Shown here in pieces: positions 41,403-52,788 of a DNA stretch of 64,000 bases. The position numbers and the translations under genes are program-made. Source of the DNA: Sclerurus mexicanus (taxonomy: Eukaryota > Chordata > Aves > Passeriformes > Furnariidae); contig VWZF01003020.1 in assembly GCA_013396755.1 (NCBI GenBank), positions 62,001-126,000 on the forward strand, read 5' to 3'. Each line of letters starts with the position of its first letter. Positions within the stretch are counted from its first letter, which is position 1. Under the pieces are notes generated by a model. It was given only the letters and a program-made list of their open reading frames with translations. It did no database searches and had not been told where the DNA came from.

Positions 41403-42608
41403 CCACCTCAGTTTTCTTCTCTATCAAAATTTACATCTGTCTATAATTTATTTATGTAAATTGATGTTTTAAATTACAATTTCAATATAGAAAAATTTGA
41501 GAGGAGTGATGTAGCACTGATGGCTACGTAGCTAAGGTCTGAGAACCTGTTTGAGAATTCTCCAGGAACTTTCCTGTAGAAGAGGCAAAACCAAAGCTTT
41601 TGGATTTTTTACACGTACGGGAAAGAAGAACAGAGTGTGCACTCTGATGTGCTCTATCCTTTCAGATTGTGTGGGGGGATTCTCTTTAAGCTGTGGAATG
41701 TGGAAGCTCCATGATGCTTTTTTACTTCAAGGAGATGATTTCCTTTGATTATTATTGCCTGTTTATAATAGCTGTGAATTAGAACTCTCCACAGTGTTAA
41801 ATTATATGGAGCCTCTGCCTTGCCATTCTCTTGTGAATTTTCCACTTTCTTCTCTTTACCCTTTTCTAGACCTCTTTAGAAAAATCCCTGTTTTTTTAAT
41901 GAAGATAAGCTAGAAAGCAGAGAGCCCAGCACTGTAATTGTCTGGATTGAAATAGTTTCCTGGCATGCAAAACTGGGCAGATCTTGAGGTACCCTAGCGC
42001 ATCTTTTCTTCAATCCCATGCGCCAGCAGTTGTAAGATCATCTGAGAGCCCAAGTGCTGGCTTTTAAAATACTTATTTCTGCACTGCAGTGGCAAGAAAA
42101 ATGGGAAAACAGGAAAATAAAGCCCTCAAAACACAAGGGCTGATGAAGAAGTAAATTAATTCTTTCCGAGTATCAGTATAGGCATTTAAAAAAACCAAAA
42201 AACAAACAAGTAATTTTTAGGAGGCTGATATACACTGGTTTGGATCTTTTAGGTTGGCAGTTGATATGCATGTCCTAAATTTCCAACCTATACCAAGTTT
42301 TAGAGACAAAAGTGTATTAAAACGCATGCAACTGGTGTTGTAGCAAATAGCCAGGTCAGCTACATATATGAATAATGCATGTAATACGTGGTCCTACCCA
42401 TGTTTCTATTTACATTTCCTATTTTATTTTTCCTGTATTCAAGTATGTTGCATAAACTTCATTTGCAGCAAAAATCTGTTGTGGTTAATGTCAGCAGAGG
42501 TTTTCTTGTGGGATGACTGAACTGAGGATAAAGGACATACCAGCAGGACACACCTTCCCCAGCTGGGATTTGGAATGCCAGAGTATTTTAGCTCAAGTCC
42601 CCAGTGGT

Positions 42609-42621
42609 TGAACTTTGAACC
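42609..42621 (-). promoter_or_regulatory. Candidate HNF4 (DR1) site
   Basis: The minus strand reads GGTTCAAAGTTCA, two nuclear-receptor half-sites spaced by one base, close to the HNF4A preference for a CAAAGTTCA core. It is about 1.4 kb upstream of the PROC start codon. HNF4 is a known driver of liver coagulation genes. A single match at this distance can occur by chance. Confidence 0.3.
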
Positions 42622-42857
42622 CTTTGTTTAATGAGAACTTGTTTTTAAGAAAGTCCATGGTCAAGTTTGTGAAGGAAAAAATAATAAAAAAAAAATTTGT
42701 ATAAGCAGTCAGAGCTCTCCTGGACAGTGTCACGGGATGTGAGCTGAGACCCTGAGAGGGCCCACCTTTCCCTGGCCCCTAGTGGCACTTCCCCTGACAA
42801 GAGACCTCTGAGGACTCCTGGCTGCACAGGTAATTTGCATGAAGATGCTGTGTCCTC

Positions 42858-43072
42858 AACATTATGAAGACTTTCTTCACAGAAAGGATGATTAGACACT
42901 GGAAGAGGCTACCCAGGGAGGTGGTAGAGTCCCCATCCCTGGAGATGTTCAAGGAATTACTGGGTATGACTCTCAGTGCTCTGAGCTGGGTGAGAAGGTG
43001 GTGATTGGTCACAGGTTGGACTCAATGGTCTCAGAGGTCTTTTCCAACCTCAGTAATTCTGTGACTCTACTG
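42858..43072 (+). mobile_element. CR1 LINE 3' fragment, sense
   Basis: The stretch contains TTCTTCACAGAAAGGATGAT, GGCTACCCAGGGAGGTGGT and GAGATGTTCAAGGAATTAC, and ends TTTTCCAACC ... ATTCTGTGACTCT. These are the successive conserved blocks of the CR1 3' ORF end and tail. It is 5'-truncated with internal deletions and lies in the DGKD-PROC spacer. Confidence 0.9.
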
Positions 43073-43585
43073 CCTGGCTTGCAGAGGTGCTGCTGTACAC
43101 ACTGTTCTCAGAGAAAGGGGACATGCTGATTCGCCCACATTCAATGCAAGAAAAGTTCTGAGGAGGATTGGGTTTTCTTCTCTAAATGTTTAATATTCAG
43201 AATTCAGTAGACTACTTTGTGCTGAAGAGAGCTAACCCAGTACACCAAAAGATGCAGCGTGCTGATACAAGCTTATATCTGCTTGTGGCTCTCGGGATTA
43301 TTTCCCTTGGCTGTTTTGGGGGGGAGCCTTTAATGAGAAAGTGAAGTGGGAGGACTCTTAAAAATTGCAGTATATGTCCCTTTTCAGTGATTGCATGCTG
43401 TGAGAAGATGGTAGGATCTCTGAATGGGCCTTAGCACTGGGTGGTTATGCTTACAAACCAAGCATTTCTGCTTGCCAGAGAATCTAAAGGAAAAAAAAAC
43501 CAGATTTGAAAAAGGCAGAGTGGGTTCTTCAGCTGTTTCCCCTTTCCTTTGTGTGCAGGTCATTTGTCAAGCTCCCCCTAAGCAC

Positions 43586-43658
43586 TGTTTGTTTAACGAC
43601 TGAAAATGAAGCACTTCATGTCACTCCAAAGAGTAAATATCTGAAGTTATGGATTAAC
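43586..43658 (+). promoter_or_regulatory. PROC: Candidate FOXA and HNF1 sites upstream of PROC
   Basis: TGTTTGTTTA at 43586-43595 fits the FOXA (HNF3) consensus. GTTATGGATTAAC at 43646-43658 matches the HNF1 palindrome GTTAATNATTAAC at all but two defined positions. They lie 50 bases apart and 400-470 bases before the PROC start codon. HNF1 and HNF3 sites are established elements of the human PROC promoter. The match here is by eye and functional status is inferred. Confidence 0.35.
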
Positions 43659-44055
43659 TAAGTTCCAACAGAGTTCATGGCGGAAGAATAGATCACGCTG
43701 ATTCCCACTGAACAAAGCAGTAAGTGCTTCAAAAGTATTGTATCCTTCGTGATTTCCAAGGACAGCTTGCTTTAAGGAAGCAGGAAGCTTGTCAAAAATG
43801 CCCAGTGGTAAGGGGAGGGTGTCACGGCAGACAAGAAATGTTTTGGGAGAGCTGCTGATGGGTATAAGGAAACGAGCAAACCAGTGCGGAGGGACTCTGT
43901 GAATGGCTGCTCCAGAGCTGGAGTCAGAGAATCAGGGCTGTGACAAGCAAGTGAAGGAGCTGGCTGAGCTGTGTGCAGCAGGCTCTTGCTGTCACTTGGC
44001 AATGCGCTCCTCTTCACACCTGCCTTTTCGTGCTCAAGGTGACTCCTGCTGCAGT

Positions 44056-44122
44056 ATGTGGAAGTTCCTTATCCTAGGGCTGCTGCTGGCTGCCTGCTCT
44101 GCTCAGGTCTGTGGCACCTCAA
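44056..44122 (+). CDS. PROC: PROC exon: signal peptide
   Basis: Encodes MWKFLILGLLLAACSAQVCG, a short basic start followed by a strongly hydrophobic core and small residues, a good secretory signal peptide. It ends in phase 1 at GT 44123, the conserved phase for the signal-peptide exon of Gla-protease genes. Confidence 0.9.
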
Positions 44123-47100
44123 GTAAGTTTTCATTTTAGAGAGACCCTTCACCCTTCCCCAGTTGCTGCAAGTGCATTTCCTGCTCCTCTCTCAGTTAGA
44201 TGGAGTGGCTGGAATCATTCCCATTGCTAGGGGATTTTTGAATTCCTCTAAGAGCTGACAGACAGTGCTTGGCCATGACAGCTGCCTGATCACAGCCCTC
44301 CTGAGCCCCTGCGCTGTCAGAGTAGCACAGGGCGGGGGCTGAAGCTTTTGCATCACAGCACCAACGGGCAGCCCCTCTTGCTGTGCAGGATCAGGGCTGG
44401 TGCTCTGCTAAGTGTCCTTTCGGAAGCACCACTACTAGTTTTCAGCCAGCTCTTTTTTCTGCTTGTGCTGTCACATTTTTGCTTTTAGTATTTTACAGCA
44501 CTAAAGATGCAAACCAAGTCCTGAGGATCCAGAAGCGGGCTAACTCGTTCCTGGAGGAGCTCAAGCCAGGCTCTGTGGAGCGGGAGTGTGTTGAAGAGCA
44601 CTGTGACTTTGAGGAAGCCAGTGAGATATTTGAAACCAAGGAAGCAACAGTAAGTTGTGTTTTTAAGGATGAGTGGGGAAGTTAACCAATCAATTATTTT
44701 TTTAAAATATTGCAGTCCAGGGCATAGGAGATCATGCTGTCAGCACTGAACATGGATCTCTCCTGACCCCTAAGGTGTAGGCATGGTTTTGAATGTCATT
44801 CTGTTACAGTGATTGTCATGCTACCACCTGTATGGGTTGCAGAGCTTGGCTGCTCATGCATGTCCCACCTATCCAAATGGTAAGGTTTAGGGCCCAGCCA
44901 GATAATTCCAATCCTTGCTTGACCCCATTGGCCATTCTTGCAGCTACTGAGTTTTTTTCAGCCCTTTCAGGTTTTCCCCTCTGTTGTCCATTCACCAGTC
45001 CCGGCTGCTTTTCATTATCTCTCCCCAGTCTCCCCATTGGTTCTGATAAACATTTCTCTCATCGCTAGGTTCTCTCTCCTTCTCCAAACTCATATTTTAA
45101 ATTGAATGCTACCTTTATTGTCAGCATTGCTGATTCCTGCCCCTTTTCCACACTCAGTCATTGTGTTGGCTTGGACTACTTGTTACTGTGTTGAGCAGAG
45201 TAGCTCACAGCATAGGATGAGCCAGTCCTTGCAGTCCCTCAGACCCCAGAGGAGAGAGGGGTCTGTCTCTGGAATGTCCATATTTTGTCTGACTAGGCAC
45301 AAGTGAACTCAGATGCCTCCCCTGGCAGTAAGTGACAAGAAAACAGAGAAGCTGTGGGGATATTGAGGGACTGTGGTGTTGGTGGGTCTGCAAGGAGGAC
45401 AGGGGGAAACTGTGCTTAGTACAGGATCACGTCGCCAGTTTTCTTGGTTTGTAGTGCCAGTCAGTACACTGTCAAGAACAATAAGACTGATGCTGTTGAC
45501 TGGAGTACTGTGCTCTGTTGGCCAAGGCCATGATACACTTTAAATCCTTGTTAAAAACTTGTTAAAAATGGGTTTCTCTCAGTAATTTAAGTTTTGTTTC
45601 TCCACAGCTCAATTTTTGGAGCAAGTATGTAGGTAAGTAAGAGACTTTCCTAATCGCTTCTCTGTGTTTCCTCCTGCCATGAATCACATGCTGATTCAAA
45701 TTCCTGTTTTCTCCTATATGGGGCATGCAAAGAATGTTTTTCTGTTCTATCACACAAGCAGCCTTCCTAAAACACTCGAGGTGCACGTGTACCTGTCATC
45801 AGTCATCTCCCCAGAGCTAAGGAATTGGTGAAAAGTGCTTTGATGCTCTAACCCTGTCTAATGTGGGTCAAAGAGGAGCCCCACCCCTGCAATCACCTGC
45901 CACTGCCCCATCTGCCTCAGACTTTGCTCTCTCCTCCACTTCTGCCTACTCCACTTGCCCTGCAGCTGCAATTGAGAACCCAAAGTGATGCCCCTGTCTC
46001 GGGGGCAGTGCTGCAAAGGTGTCACCATTAAGTGTGAGAAACCATGGGTGATGTTTGGGAATCTGAGCAGGGCCTGTTCGTGTTGATGCTTGATCTGTGA
46101 GCTCTGTATGATTCAAGGAATGAGTTTTCCTACCTCTGTTTCAGATGGAGATCAGTGTGTGCCACAGCCTTGTTCCAATGGGATCTGCAAGGACAATATT
46201 GGAAAATTTTCCTGCATTTGTAACAAAGGCTGGGAGGGGGTTTTCTGCAGTTTTGGTAATGCTGCATTTAATCCACTATAAAATAGCATCCTTTGTGACA
46301 GGGATTTCTGTGCAATAGGAATCAACACTTCAGTCATTGCACAGCTTACTTTCTTTGCTAATGGGATTTCTCTCTTGCTTCATGAATGTGGTAAGAGGTT
46401 TATCTGTGCTTATCTAAAGCAAAGTAACTTTGTGTTGCCATAGAAGAACAATTTTGAACAAGTACCAAAAATAACTCAGTAAAGAGGGGTTTTCAGTTAC
46501 TTTAGAACTGTCAACCCAGGGATGATGGTGGGGATTTTAAATACAGTGAATTCATTGTCATTCCTGTGACAATTCTGTTATTGGACAAAAGTTGGATAGC
46601 ATAGTTAGGAATGAGCACTGTATGTCCTGTGTCAACACTTTGCACTGTGTGAGTTGCATGTAGTGACAAGGAATTTTCTGTTCTTTGGTCTACCTTCTCT
46701 GAGGGTAATCTGTTTCCTCCTTGTCCCCATTGCCTGATTTTGGGCCAAGGTCTCTTTGCCTGTCACAGGGACCGAGTGCCATTAAAGGCCACAATGGATT
46801 CCAAATCCATTGACAGCTGTTGCCCACTTGAATCACGATGTCACTTTGCCGCATTGCCTTCCTGTGACTCTTTGACTTTACAACTTCTCACATTCCTCTT
46901 GCTGTTCCTTTTTCCCTTAGAGGTCAAATACACCAACTGTTCCATGGATAATGGAGGATGTGACCATTTCTGTAGGGATGACCCTGCCAACCAGCGTCGC
47001 TCATGCAGCTGTGCATCAGGGTATCACCTGATGAACGACCATGTCACGTGTAAGCCCGTAGGTAAGAGGAGGATATTTGTCGTCTAGGTTTGACAGAGGA

Positions 47101-50100
47101 TTATTCAGACTGAAGTAAGAGAATTTTAGGGGAGAATTGTCTGCAGTGCACTTTGTACTCATTTTCAGAAGACCTATTCCATGCAGAGTAACTCTGCCTA
47201 CATTTGCCAACTCCATACCCGTTTTATGACCCTTAATCTGTGTTTGCCTCATGGAGAATTGAGGGAAATGTGGAGATTGCCTCCTCTGCCAAGCAATAAG
47301 GGACTTCCACGAAGCCTCTGAATAGTATTGTCTAGGTTAGAGACACAGAGGGAATGCTCTAGAAGGAGGTTTTGTATTGAGTGATCTGGGCTTTGCTAGT
47401 GAACTCCTCTGCATCTGCACAGTGGAGTTCCCCTGTGGGAGAGTGAAGATGGACGACACTGAAGCCGGAGCAAGCTTCAATATTCGGCTCATTGAGGGAA
47501 CAGTTGGAAGAAGGGGAGACAGCCCTTGGCAGGTAGGAGAAAAGACTTCTTCACCACAACTACTTCAGGCTCTTCCCAAAAAGCTTTGCCTGCCTGGCTG
47601 CTCCAGAAAGGTTCCTACATTACTGGTGGTGTCACAGGAAGCTAAAATTTCCTTAGCTTTATCAAAGCTAAGTTTTGATAAAGTTTTTTCCTGCCACTCT
47701 GACTTTGGAGCGGCAGGAAAAAATAATTTATTACCTGTTGTGACTCTTGACCTTGTCGCTGTTGCCAAGTTTTTTACCTTACCTTGCCAGCACTGTCAGA
47801 GAGGATGGTGATGACACTCACCTGCTCTGTTGCTCCATCCTGGGGAACTCGTGCTCTGTGATGTGATGTGTACTCAGGCTCCTGTAACAGCCTCATGGTG
47901 GGAGTGGGAGGTGACCTTCTCGCCCTTTTTCATAAGCATTGTCTGTCAAAAATTCAAGTTAACAGATTTAATCAGCAAAATATGCCATGGCAGTCTGGGA
48001 TATCACAGAGAAGGGGGAGACCTCACAGAGTTTATCACAGAACTAATGACTGCAAATAATCAGGGCCTGGTTCCCTTTGATAGTAAAGGCCATTTTACAC
48101 CATACACATGCAGCCTGAGATGATGCACCATCTCTGATGTGGGACACAAGAAAATCCCCTCATTTGTGCTCTGTGTTGCAAAGCTTTGAGCACAGAGTGC
48201 TTCCTTGCAGTGCCCAGCATCACCCCATGCTGATTTGGATGAAGCTAGCCCTCATTCAGGAAGAACTTGTTTGTCGGTGTTCCACAGTAACTTTATTCAT
48301 AGGGCTTTTGTCCCACTGTAGGGCTTTGGCTTTGGTGAATGTGCCAATGTGTTGATGCTTGCTGCATCTGGATGTTTGGCAACCACAAAGAAGGATGTGC
48401 ACAGTATTTGGTGAGCCATGCTCCAGGCATGTTACACCTCACACCTCTCTTGGTTTATTTCAGATTATGCTGCAAAGTACGAGTGGGAAATTTCTGTGTG
48501 GGGGTGTTCTCATCCATCCAGCTTGGGTCCTAACAGCAGCACACTGCCTTGAGACACATAAGGAGCTCAAAGTAAAAGTTGGTATGGAAAATCATCTGTC
48601 CCTGTGTTTTTTAAATGTAACTTTGATTCAAAATGTTTATCATTTCAGTAAAGAGTAGCATGTTCTGAAGACAAAAGTCTTTGGTTGTAGGAGCGGACTG
48701 TTTAGGCAGTATTTAATATGCACCTTAGCTTAAAACAAAGCTTAGTGAAAATCTGATTTCCTCTGAGTCACTATCAACCTTTGTGTGGAAGTGAGCTGAT
48801 GTCTTCTGAGCACTGCTGCTGGCCTACAAAGTAGAAAGACTTGGTCTCTTCTGCTTGTGTTTTTCTGGTGCTGAAAATATTCAACGTCATCCCAAAACTG
48901 AAAAAAAAAAAAATCTGATCCCAAGAGGACAATGTTACAGGGTCTCTTCCTGCCTTTGCATGCATTTAAACACTGTTACCTAAGAGAGTTTCATTGGAGA
49001 AGGAGGAGACGTGCTGCAGAATGGCAACACTGCCTTTACTTGCACTTTAATGCTTTGGAGCATGAAAAAATGTCACAATGTCAAGTAGCAGCGCTGCTTC
49101 TGAATTAACAGACAAAAATATTTAGTGGTCCATTCACACTAAAGTAGAATTTATTTTTTTTGGATGTGCAGGTGTTTGAGAACAGAGACACTGAAGCACA
49201 TACAGATCAATGTGTTTATGTACATCCAACATATAGGATGAATGGAAAAGTATGTGATGTAGCATTGGATCCTCTCAGTGTTAAAATATTCACCTTCTCA
49301 CAGACAGACGTCCAAGTAGAAGTGTATGCGATAATTTGAAAATGTGCATACATTATGTAATTTTCTTCCCTTTTAAGTGTTTTCCATTAATTTGGGTGAA
49401 GCCCAAGAGGAAGAAACCTGTGCAGTTTGCTTGGTAAAGCATCTTGAAGTGTTTTAGAAGAAAAGCAACTGTCAGACATGGTGTTGGAGTGCTCTGCTGT
49501 GTTGGGTGTAGCTTTGAGTGTAACTTGGAATAGCTCAGTGGGGACATGGTAACTAGGGGAAGTATTGAGACTGCACTTACATTATTCCACTGTGGCCTTG
49601 TGCTGCAGATCTTGAGAGAGATCTGTATAGTCTGACAAGCTTTCATCTGGGATGACCATGCTCTGAGATGTGTCTGCAGCAAAGAAAGAAGGGGTGGGAT
49701 CTGACAAGAGAGTCCAACAAAAATGTGATTTTCAGTGGGTGAAGAAATGTCAGCACTTGAGAACCCTAATTTGAGAAGATTTTGTTCTGTTTAAATGAAA
49801 CCCGAGAGGCATCTCACACATGAATTTAGGGAGAGTATACAGAATAATTTGTAGTGTAAGGATGGTTTTCAGCAGGGGCTCGGCTTTCTCTCATACTTGC
49901 CCAAAAGACCTTCCTTTTTCCTAGAGGAAGAAGCAGGTGTGGGTCTATGGACTGAGAGTTGTGATGCATGAGGACAACCCTTCTCATTCAGCCCTGAGCA
50001 ATATTGCTGTGCTGGGAACCACAGTAGGGCCCTTTACTGTGTATGGGGGTGCATGTGCACCTTGATCACAGCCTGATCACAGCCTACTTCAAACGATGCT

Positions 50101-52711
50101 TCAGGGCAAGCAGAAGGGAACCTCTTTAAGACCTAGCCTAAAACGACACGGTTGTCCTTTCACATGTGTCTTTTGGGCATTTTAGTGCCCCCATCAAAGC
50201 AGTTGTCATCAGAAAAAGCCGTGCTCTAAACCTAGAAACATCTAGTGAGGTACCTGGAGCAGAGTTTGGGATGGAGACACTGCCATGGCCATGGGGACAG
50301 TCTGAGCTCCATGACAGCCATGAAGGTGTTGGTGCTGAGCTGACCTGCCTCTGTTAGGCTGGGATACCCAAAATCCTTCTGGACTTGTCCCACTCCAGCT
50401 TGCCACCCATAGGAGCAAAAATGGAAGGAAGACTCACAGCTGTGTTCGCACTCAGCTTGGGCAGAAGCCTTGTAGCAGGACTCATGGATTTTTAGTGTCT
50501 GAAGTGGAAATTTATTTCTCAGAGTAGCTGAAGTTTTGGAAGGTGGATTTGAGAACAACCCAATTTTCCTGTTTGGAGCTCTAGTTCCTGCATCTCCAGC
50601 CTTAGAGCATCCAGAAGTCTGTTCAGAGCTACAAGAAAATAGAGCAGATAGGTGAATGTAGAGAGTCCATTCAAAATACTGTTTCTGCCTTCAGGGTTAG
50701 TGTTTTTCTGCCAGCAAGAAGATTATGATGCTCTTTATTGGGCAGAAAGAACTAGATAGATTTCACACAGCATCTGGGTTCAGTACACCCAGGACTTGTG
50801 GAACTCCTGGGGTGGCTAACCCACCAGAAGTCAAAAGGGTGTCCTCCTGGCCTGCAGGAGGGAACCTGTCATTACAGTAGGAAAGGTGTTACCAACTTGT
50901 TCCTGGGTGCCTCAGGACAGAGAGAGTTGATGACTGGGCTTGTATCCAGAGTGAGTGAGCCCAGCAGAATGTGTGTTCCTGCTCATCCACACTGCCTTCC
51001 TCAGAGAAGATGAATTGACAGCATTTGAGTCCAGAGTTATTTCTGAGGCCTAAAGCAGTTTTTACCTGTGAAGGCAGGAATAAAACCCTGCCCCTTCCCT
51101 GCCAGCCAGCCCCCAGCCACAGTGGCAGGAGAGTGCTCCAAGGACACTGGCCCCCCCCCAAGGAGGAGAGGTTTTGATAGGAGAAAAACACTGATTTGTG
51201 GTTGTTGGCTTGATACCAGGAAGTCCTTCAGGCTCTGGAACTACTTAATACAACACATCAGAACAGTTTCAGCCACCTCCTCTGGCCAGCTATGAATTTT
51301 CCATTGGGTGTCTGCAGAGAAGCGAGAAAATAATTGCTCTGGAAGTCCAACATCCAAAGCTGGACTTAAGGGGTCTCTTGAGAATATGTTACTGTAGCTA
51401 CTGTGGCTTCTTAGTCCCTATGCTTGGAGACACTGACTCTTGACAGAATAAACAGCTGCAAGAGCTCACTGACACAGCCTACTGGAAAGACCTGCCTCTG
51501 CCTTTGCTATCCCAGTGTGTCACAAAGAACTTCTTGGCTTTCTGGCCCTTTTCAACAGTTTCCTGCTTACTGTTCCGTTGACTGCTTGGCCCCTGAAGTG
51601 GCTGTGATCATGTAGCATAAATAACAACCCAGAAGTGTTAAACAGTAAAAAATTCCTTAAAATACAGATGTAACATTTCAGAAAGGAATAGCCTTACCAG
51701 TCAGTCACCTTTGTTTACAAATCCTGATGTTTCATTTAGGCAGCATAAAGCTCATGTCCTGTCATGAATGTCCTGCTTTGCATGTGCTTCCTCTCCCAGC
51801 TTTTAATGCTGGCGCCGGGAAGGTTTTTTTCCTCCTGAAGGTCTCTCACATTGCACAAGTGTACTGAAATGTGAACACAACAGGGCATTTTGCTTTCTCA
51901 GCTGATGACCAGAGCTCTTGGGCATCAGTTAATTTAGTACTGTGGGTATTCCTGATTTTGGTACATAGGAAAAGGTTACAGTCTTGTCCATCTGATAAGA
52001 ACACTGTCAACCTGTGACATAAAATGAGCAAATGTCTGATTACAAGGGAAGTAAAACCATGGGAGTACAGCATATTCCAGGTGCTTTGGTGTTCAAGGAG
52101 AAGGAAGGGTTGGCAGCATCTGTCCTCTTCTTTTTGCTCTTCCAGGTAAATTCCTTTTCCATCGTCGTGATAAACATGAGCAAATTATTCCAGTTGATAA
52201 ACACGTGATCCACGAAAATTACACCAAGAAGACATCAGATAATGACATAGCCATGCTGCACTTGGCTGAGCATGTGATGTATCACAAATCCGCACTCCCG
52301 ATCTGCCTCCCCACCCGCAACCTGGCCGAGCAGGAACTCACAAGGAGTGGGAAGCAGATGGTGGTGACTGGCTGGGGCAGCACGAGTGATGTTAACGTCA
52401 GCTACCCCACTTCCCTCAGGTACATCGAGATCCCCATTGTGCCCCGGAATGAGTGTGCCCAGGCCATGAGGTTTCCCATTTCTAACAACATGCTGTGTGC
52501 CGGGAGCTTGGGAGACAGGAAAGATGCCTGCCTTGGGGACAGTGGAGGCCCAATGTTCACCAAATACAAGGATACTTGGTTTTTGGTGGGACTGGTGAGC
52601 TGGGGCGAAGGCTGTGGAAAAACGGAGAAATTTGGAGTCTACACCAAAGTTAGTCAGTACCTTGAGTGGATCCAGCACCACATAGATGTGTCAGCTCCTC
52701 TGAAGGGTTGA
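44056..52711 (+). CDS. PROC: Vitamin K-dependent protein C (8 coding exons)
   Basis: Plasma zymogen of the anticoagulant protease that cleaves factors Va and VIIIa. Exons: 44056-44122, 44489-44649, 45608-45632, 46145-46255, 46921-47061, 47423-47532, 48464-48581, 52146-52711. They sum to 1299 bases, giving 432 residues. Signal peptide about 1-19, propeptide ending QKR at 39, Gla domain 40-84, EGF1 85-121, EGF2 122-168, linker and activation peptide to R190, trypsin-like domain 191-432. Catalytic triad H232, D278 and S377; D371 in the S1 pocket gives Arg/Lys specificity. GRRGDSPWQ, LIHPAWVLTAAHC and FLVGLVSWGEGCG match protein C specifically. The start is chosen because it opens a typical signal peptide; in-frame ATGs at 43903 and 44002 would add an unlikely extension. 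The Lys-Arg pair that splits mammalian protein C into two chains is missing. Confidence 0.95.
44489..45632 (+). CDS. PROC: PROC exons: propeptide, Gla domain, aromatic stack
   Basis: Exon 44489-44649 (161 bases) encodes the carboxylase-recognition propeptide ending VLRIQKR and the Gla domain ANSFLEELKPGSVERECVEE with its disulfide pair (ERECVEEHC). The glutamates are substrates of vitamin-K-dependent carboxylation, giving calcium-dependent phospholipid binding. The 25-base exon 45608-45632 encodes LNFWSKYV, the aromatic stack. The 161- and 25-base sizes recur in the downstream paralogue, showing shared gene architecture. Confidence 0.95.
46145..47061 (+). CDS. PROC: PROC exons: EGF1 and EGF2
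   Basis: Exon 46145-46255 encodes EGF1, starting DGDQCVPQPCSNGIC. It keeps the calcium-binding DGDQ and CKDNIGKFSC with the Asp that is normally beta-hydroxylated, and has six cysteines. Exon 46921-47061 encodes EGF2, starting with the sequon NCS and DNGGCDHFC, and ending DHVTC. Mammalian protein C EGF1 carries an extra cysteine pair in an insertion that is absent here. Confidence 0.93.
47423..47532 (+). CDS. PROC: PROC exon: linker and activation site
   Basis: Encodes VEFPCGRVKMDDTEAG and continues to FNIR, then LIEG. C173 is the light-chain cysteine expected to bond to the catalytic domain (PICLP). Activation is predicted after R190, in FNIR, releasing the new N-terminus LIEG. Mammalian protein C has a Lys-Arg pair before DTE; here that position reads KMD, so no dibasic site is present. 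Confidence 0.9.
47652..47723. repeat. Adjacent inverted repeats in PROC intron 6
   Basis: Three inverted repeats lie side by side. CTTAGCTTT/AAAGCTAAG (47652-47672, 9-base arms, 3-base loop) overlaps CTTTATCAAA/TTTGATAAAG (47657-47683, 10-base arms). A third repeat, 47684-47723, has 16-base arms (one mismatch, 8-base loop) starting TTTTTTCCTGCC and ending GGCAGGAAAAAA. They lie about 120-190 bases after the exon ending at 47532. Confidence 0.85.
48464..52711 (+). CDS. PROC: PROC exons: serine protease domain
   Basis: Exon 48464-48581 carries the catalytic His in VLTAAHC. Exon 52146-52711 carries Asp in SDNDIAML, Ser in CLGDSGGP, and the stop TGA at 52709-52711. Seven conserved cysteines of the fold are present. 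Sequons include NYT in HENYTKK and NVS in DVNVSY. The 3.6 kb intron between the exons shows nothing recognisable. Intact motifs indicate an active protease. Confidence 0.95.
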
Positions 52712-52782
52712 TTCTGACCCCAACAGTCTGGAATGCTGTGCTGGTGACAATATGCAGTGTAATGTACTGTCAGACCTTCAGT

Positions 52783-52788
52783 ATTAAA
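52783..52788 (+). terminator. PROC: Poly(A) signal of PROC
   Basis: ATTAAA, the common variant hexamer, lies 72 bases after the PROC stop and is followed by TG-rich sequence (TGAGTATGTGTT). This implies a very short 3' UTR of about 90 bases. Confidence 0.7.

Larger units (their letters stand above)
39351..44055. other. Intergenic region DGKD-PROC
   Basis: No gene is supported here. It contains a T/G-rich simple tract (41333-41402), a CR1 fragment (42858-43072), an HNF4-type direct repeat (42609-42621), and FOXA- and HNF1-like sites (43586-43658). A noncoding first exon of PROC may also lie here, because a plausible splice acceptor CAG ends at 44054, two bases before the start codon. The remaining sequence shows only short chance open frames. 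Confidence 0.6.

Noticed and set aside
43903..44055. In-frame upstream ATGs (43903 and 44002) extending PROC
   Set aside because: They would bury the signal peptide inside the protein. A plausible splice acceptor at 44052-44054 suggests this sequence is intronic or untranslated.
52235..52681. Antisense ORF of 148 codons opposite the last PROC exon
   Set aside because: Shadow of the strongly coding sense exon; no family resemblance.
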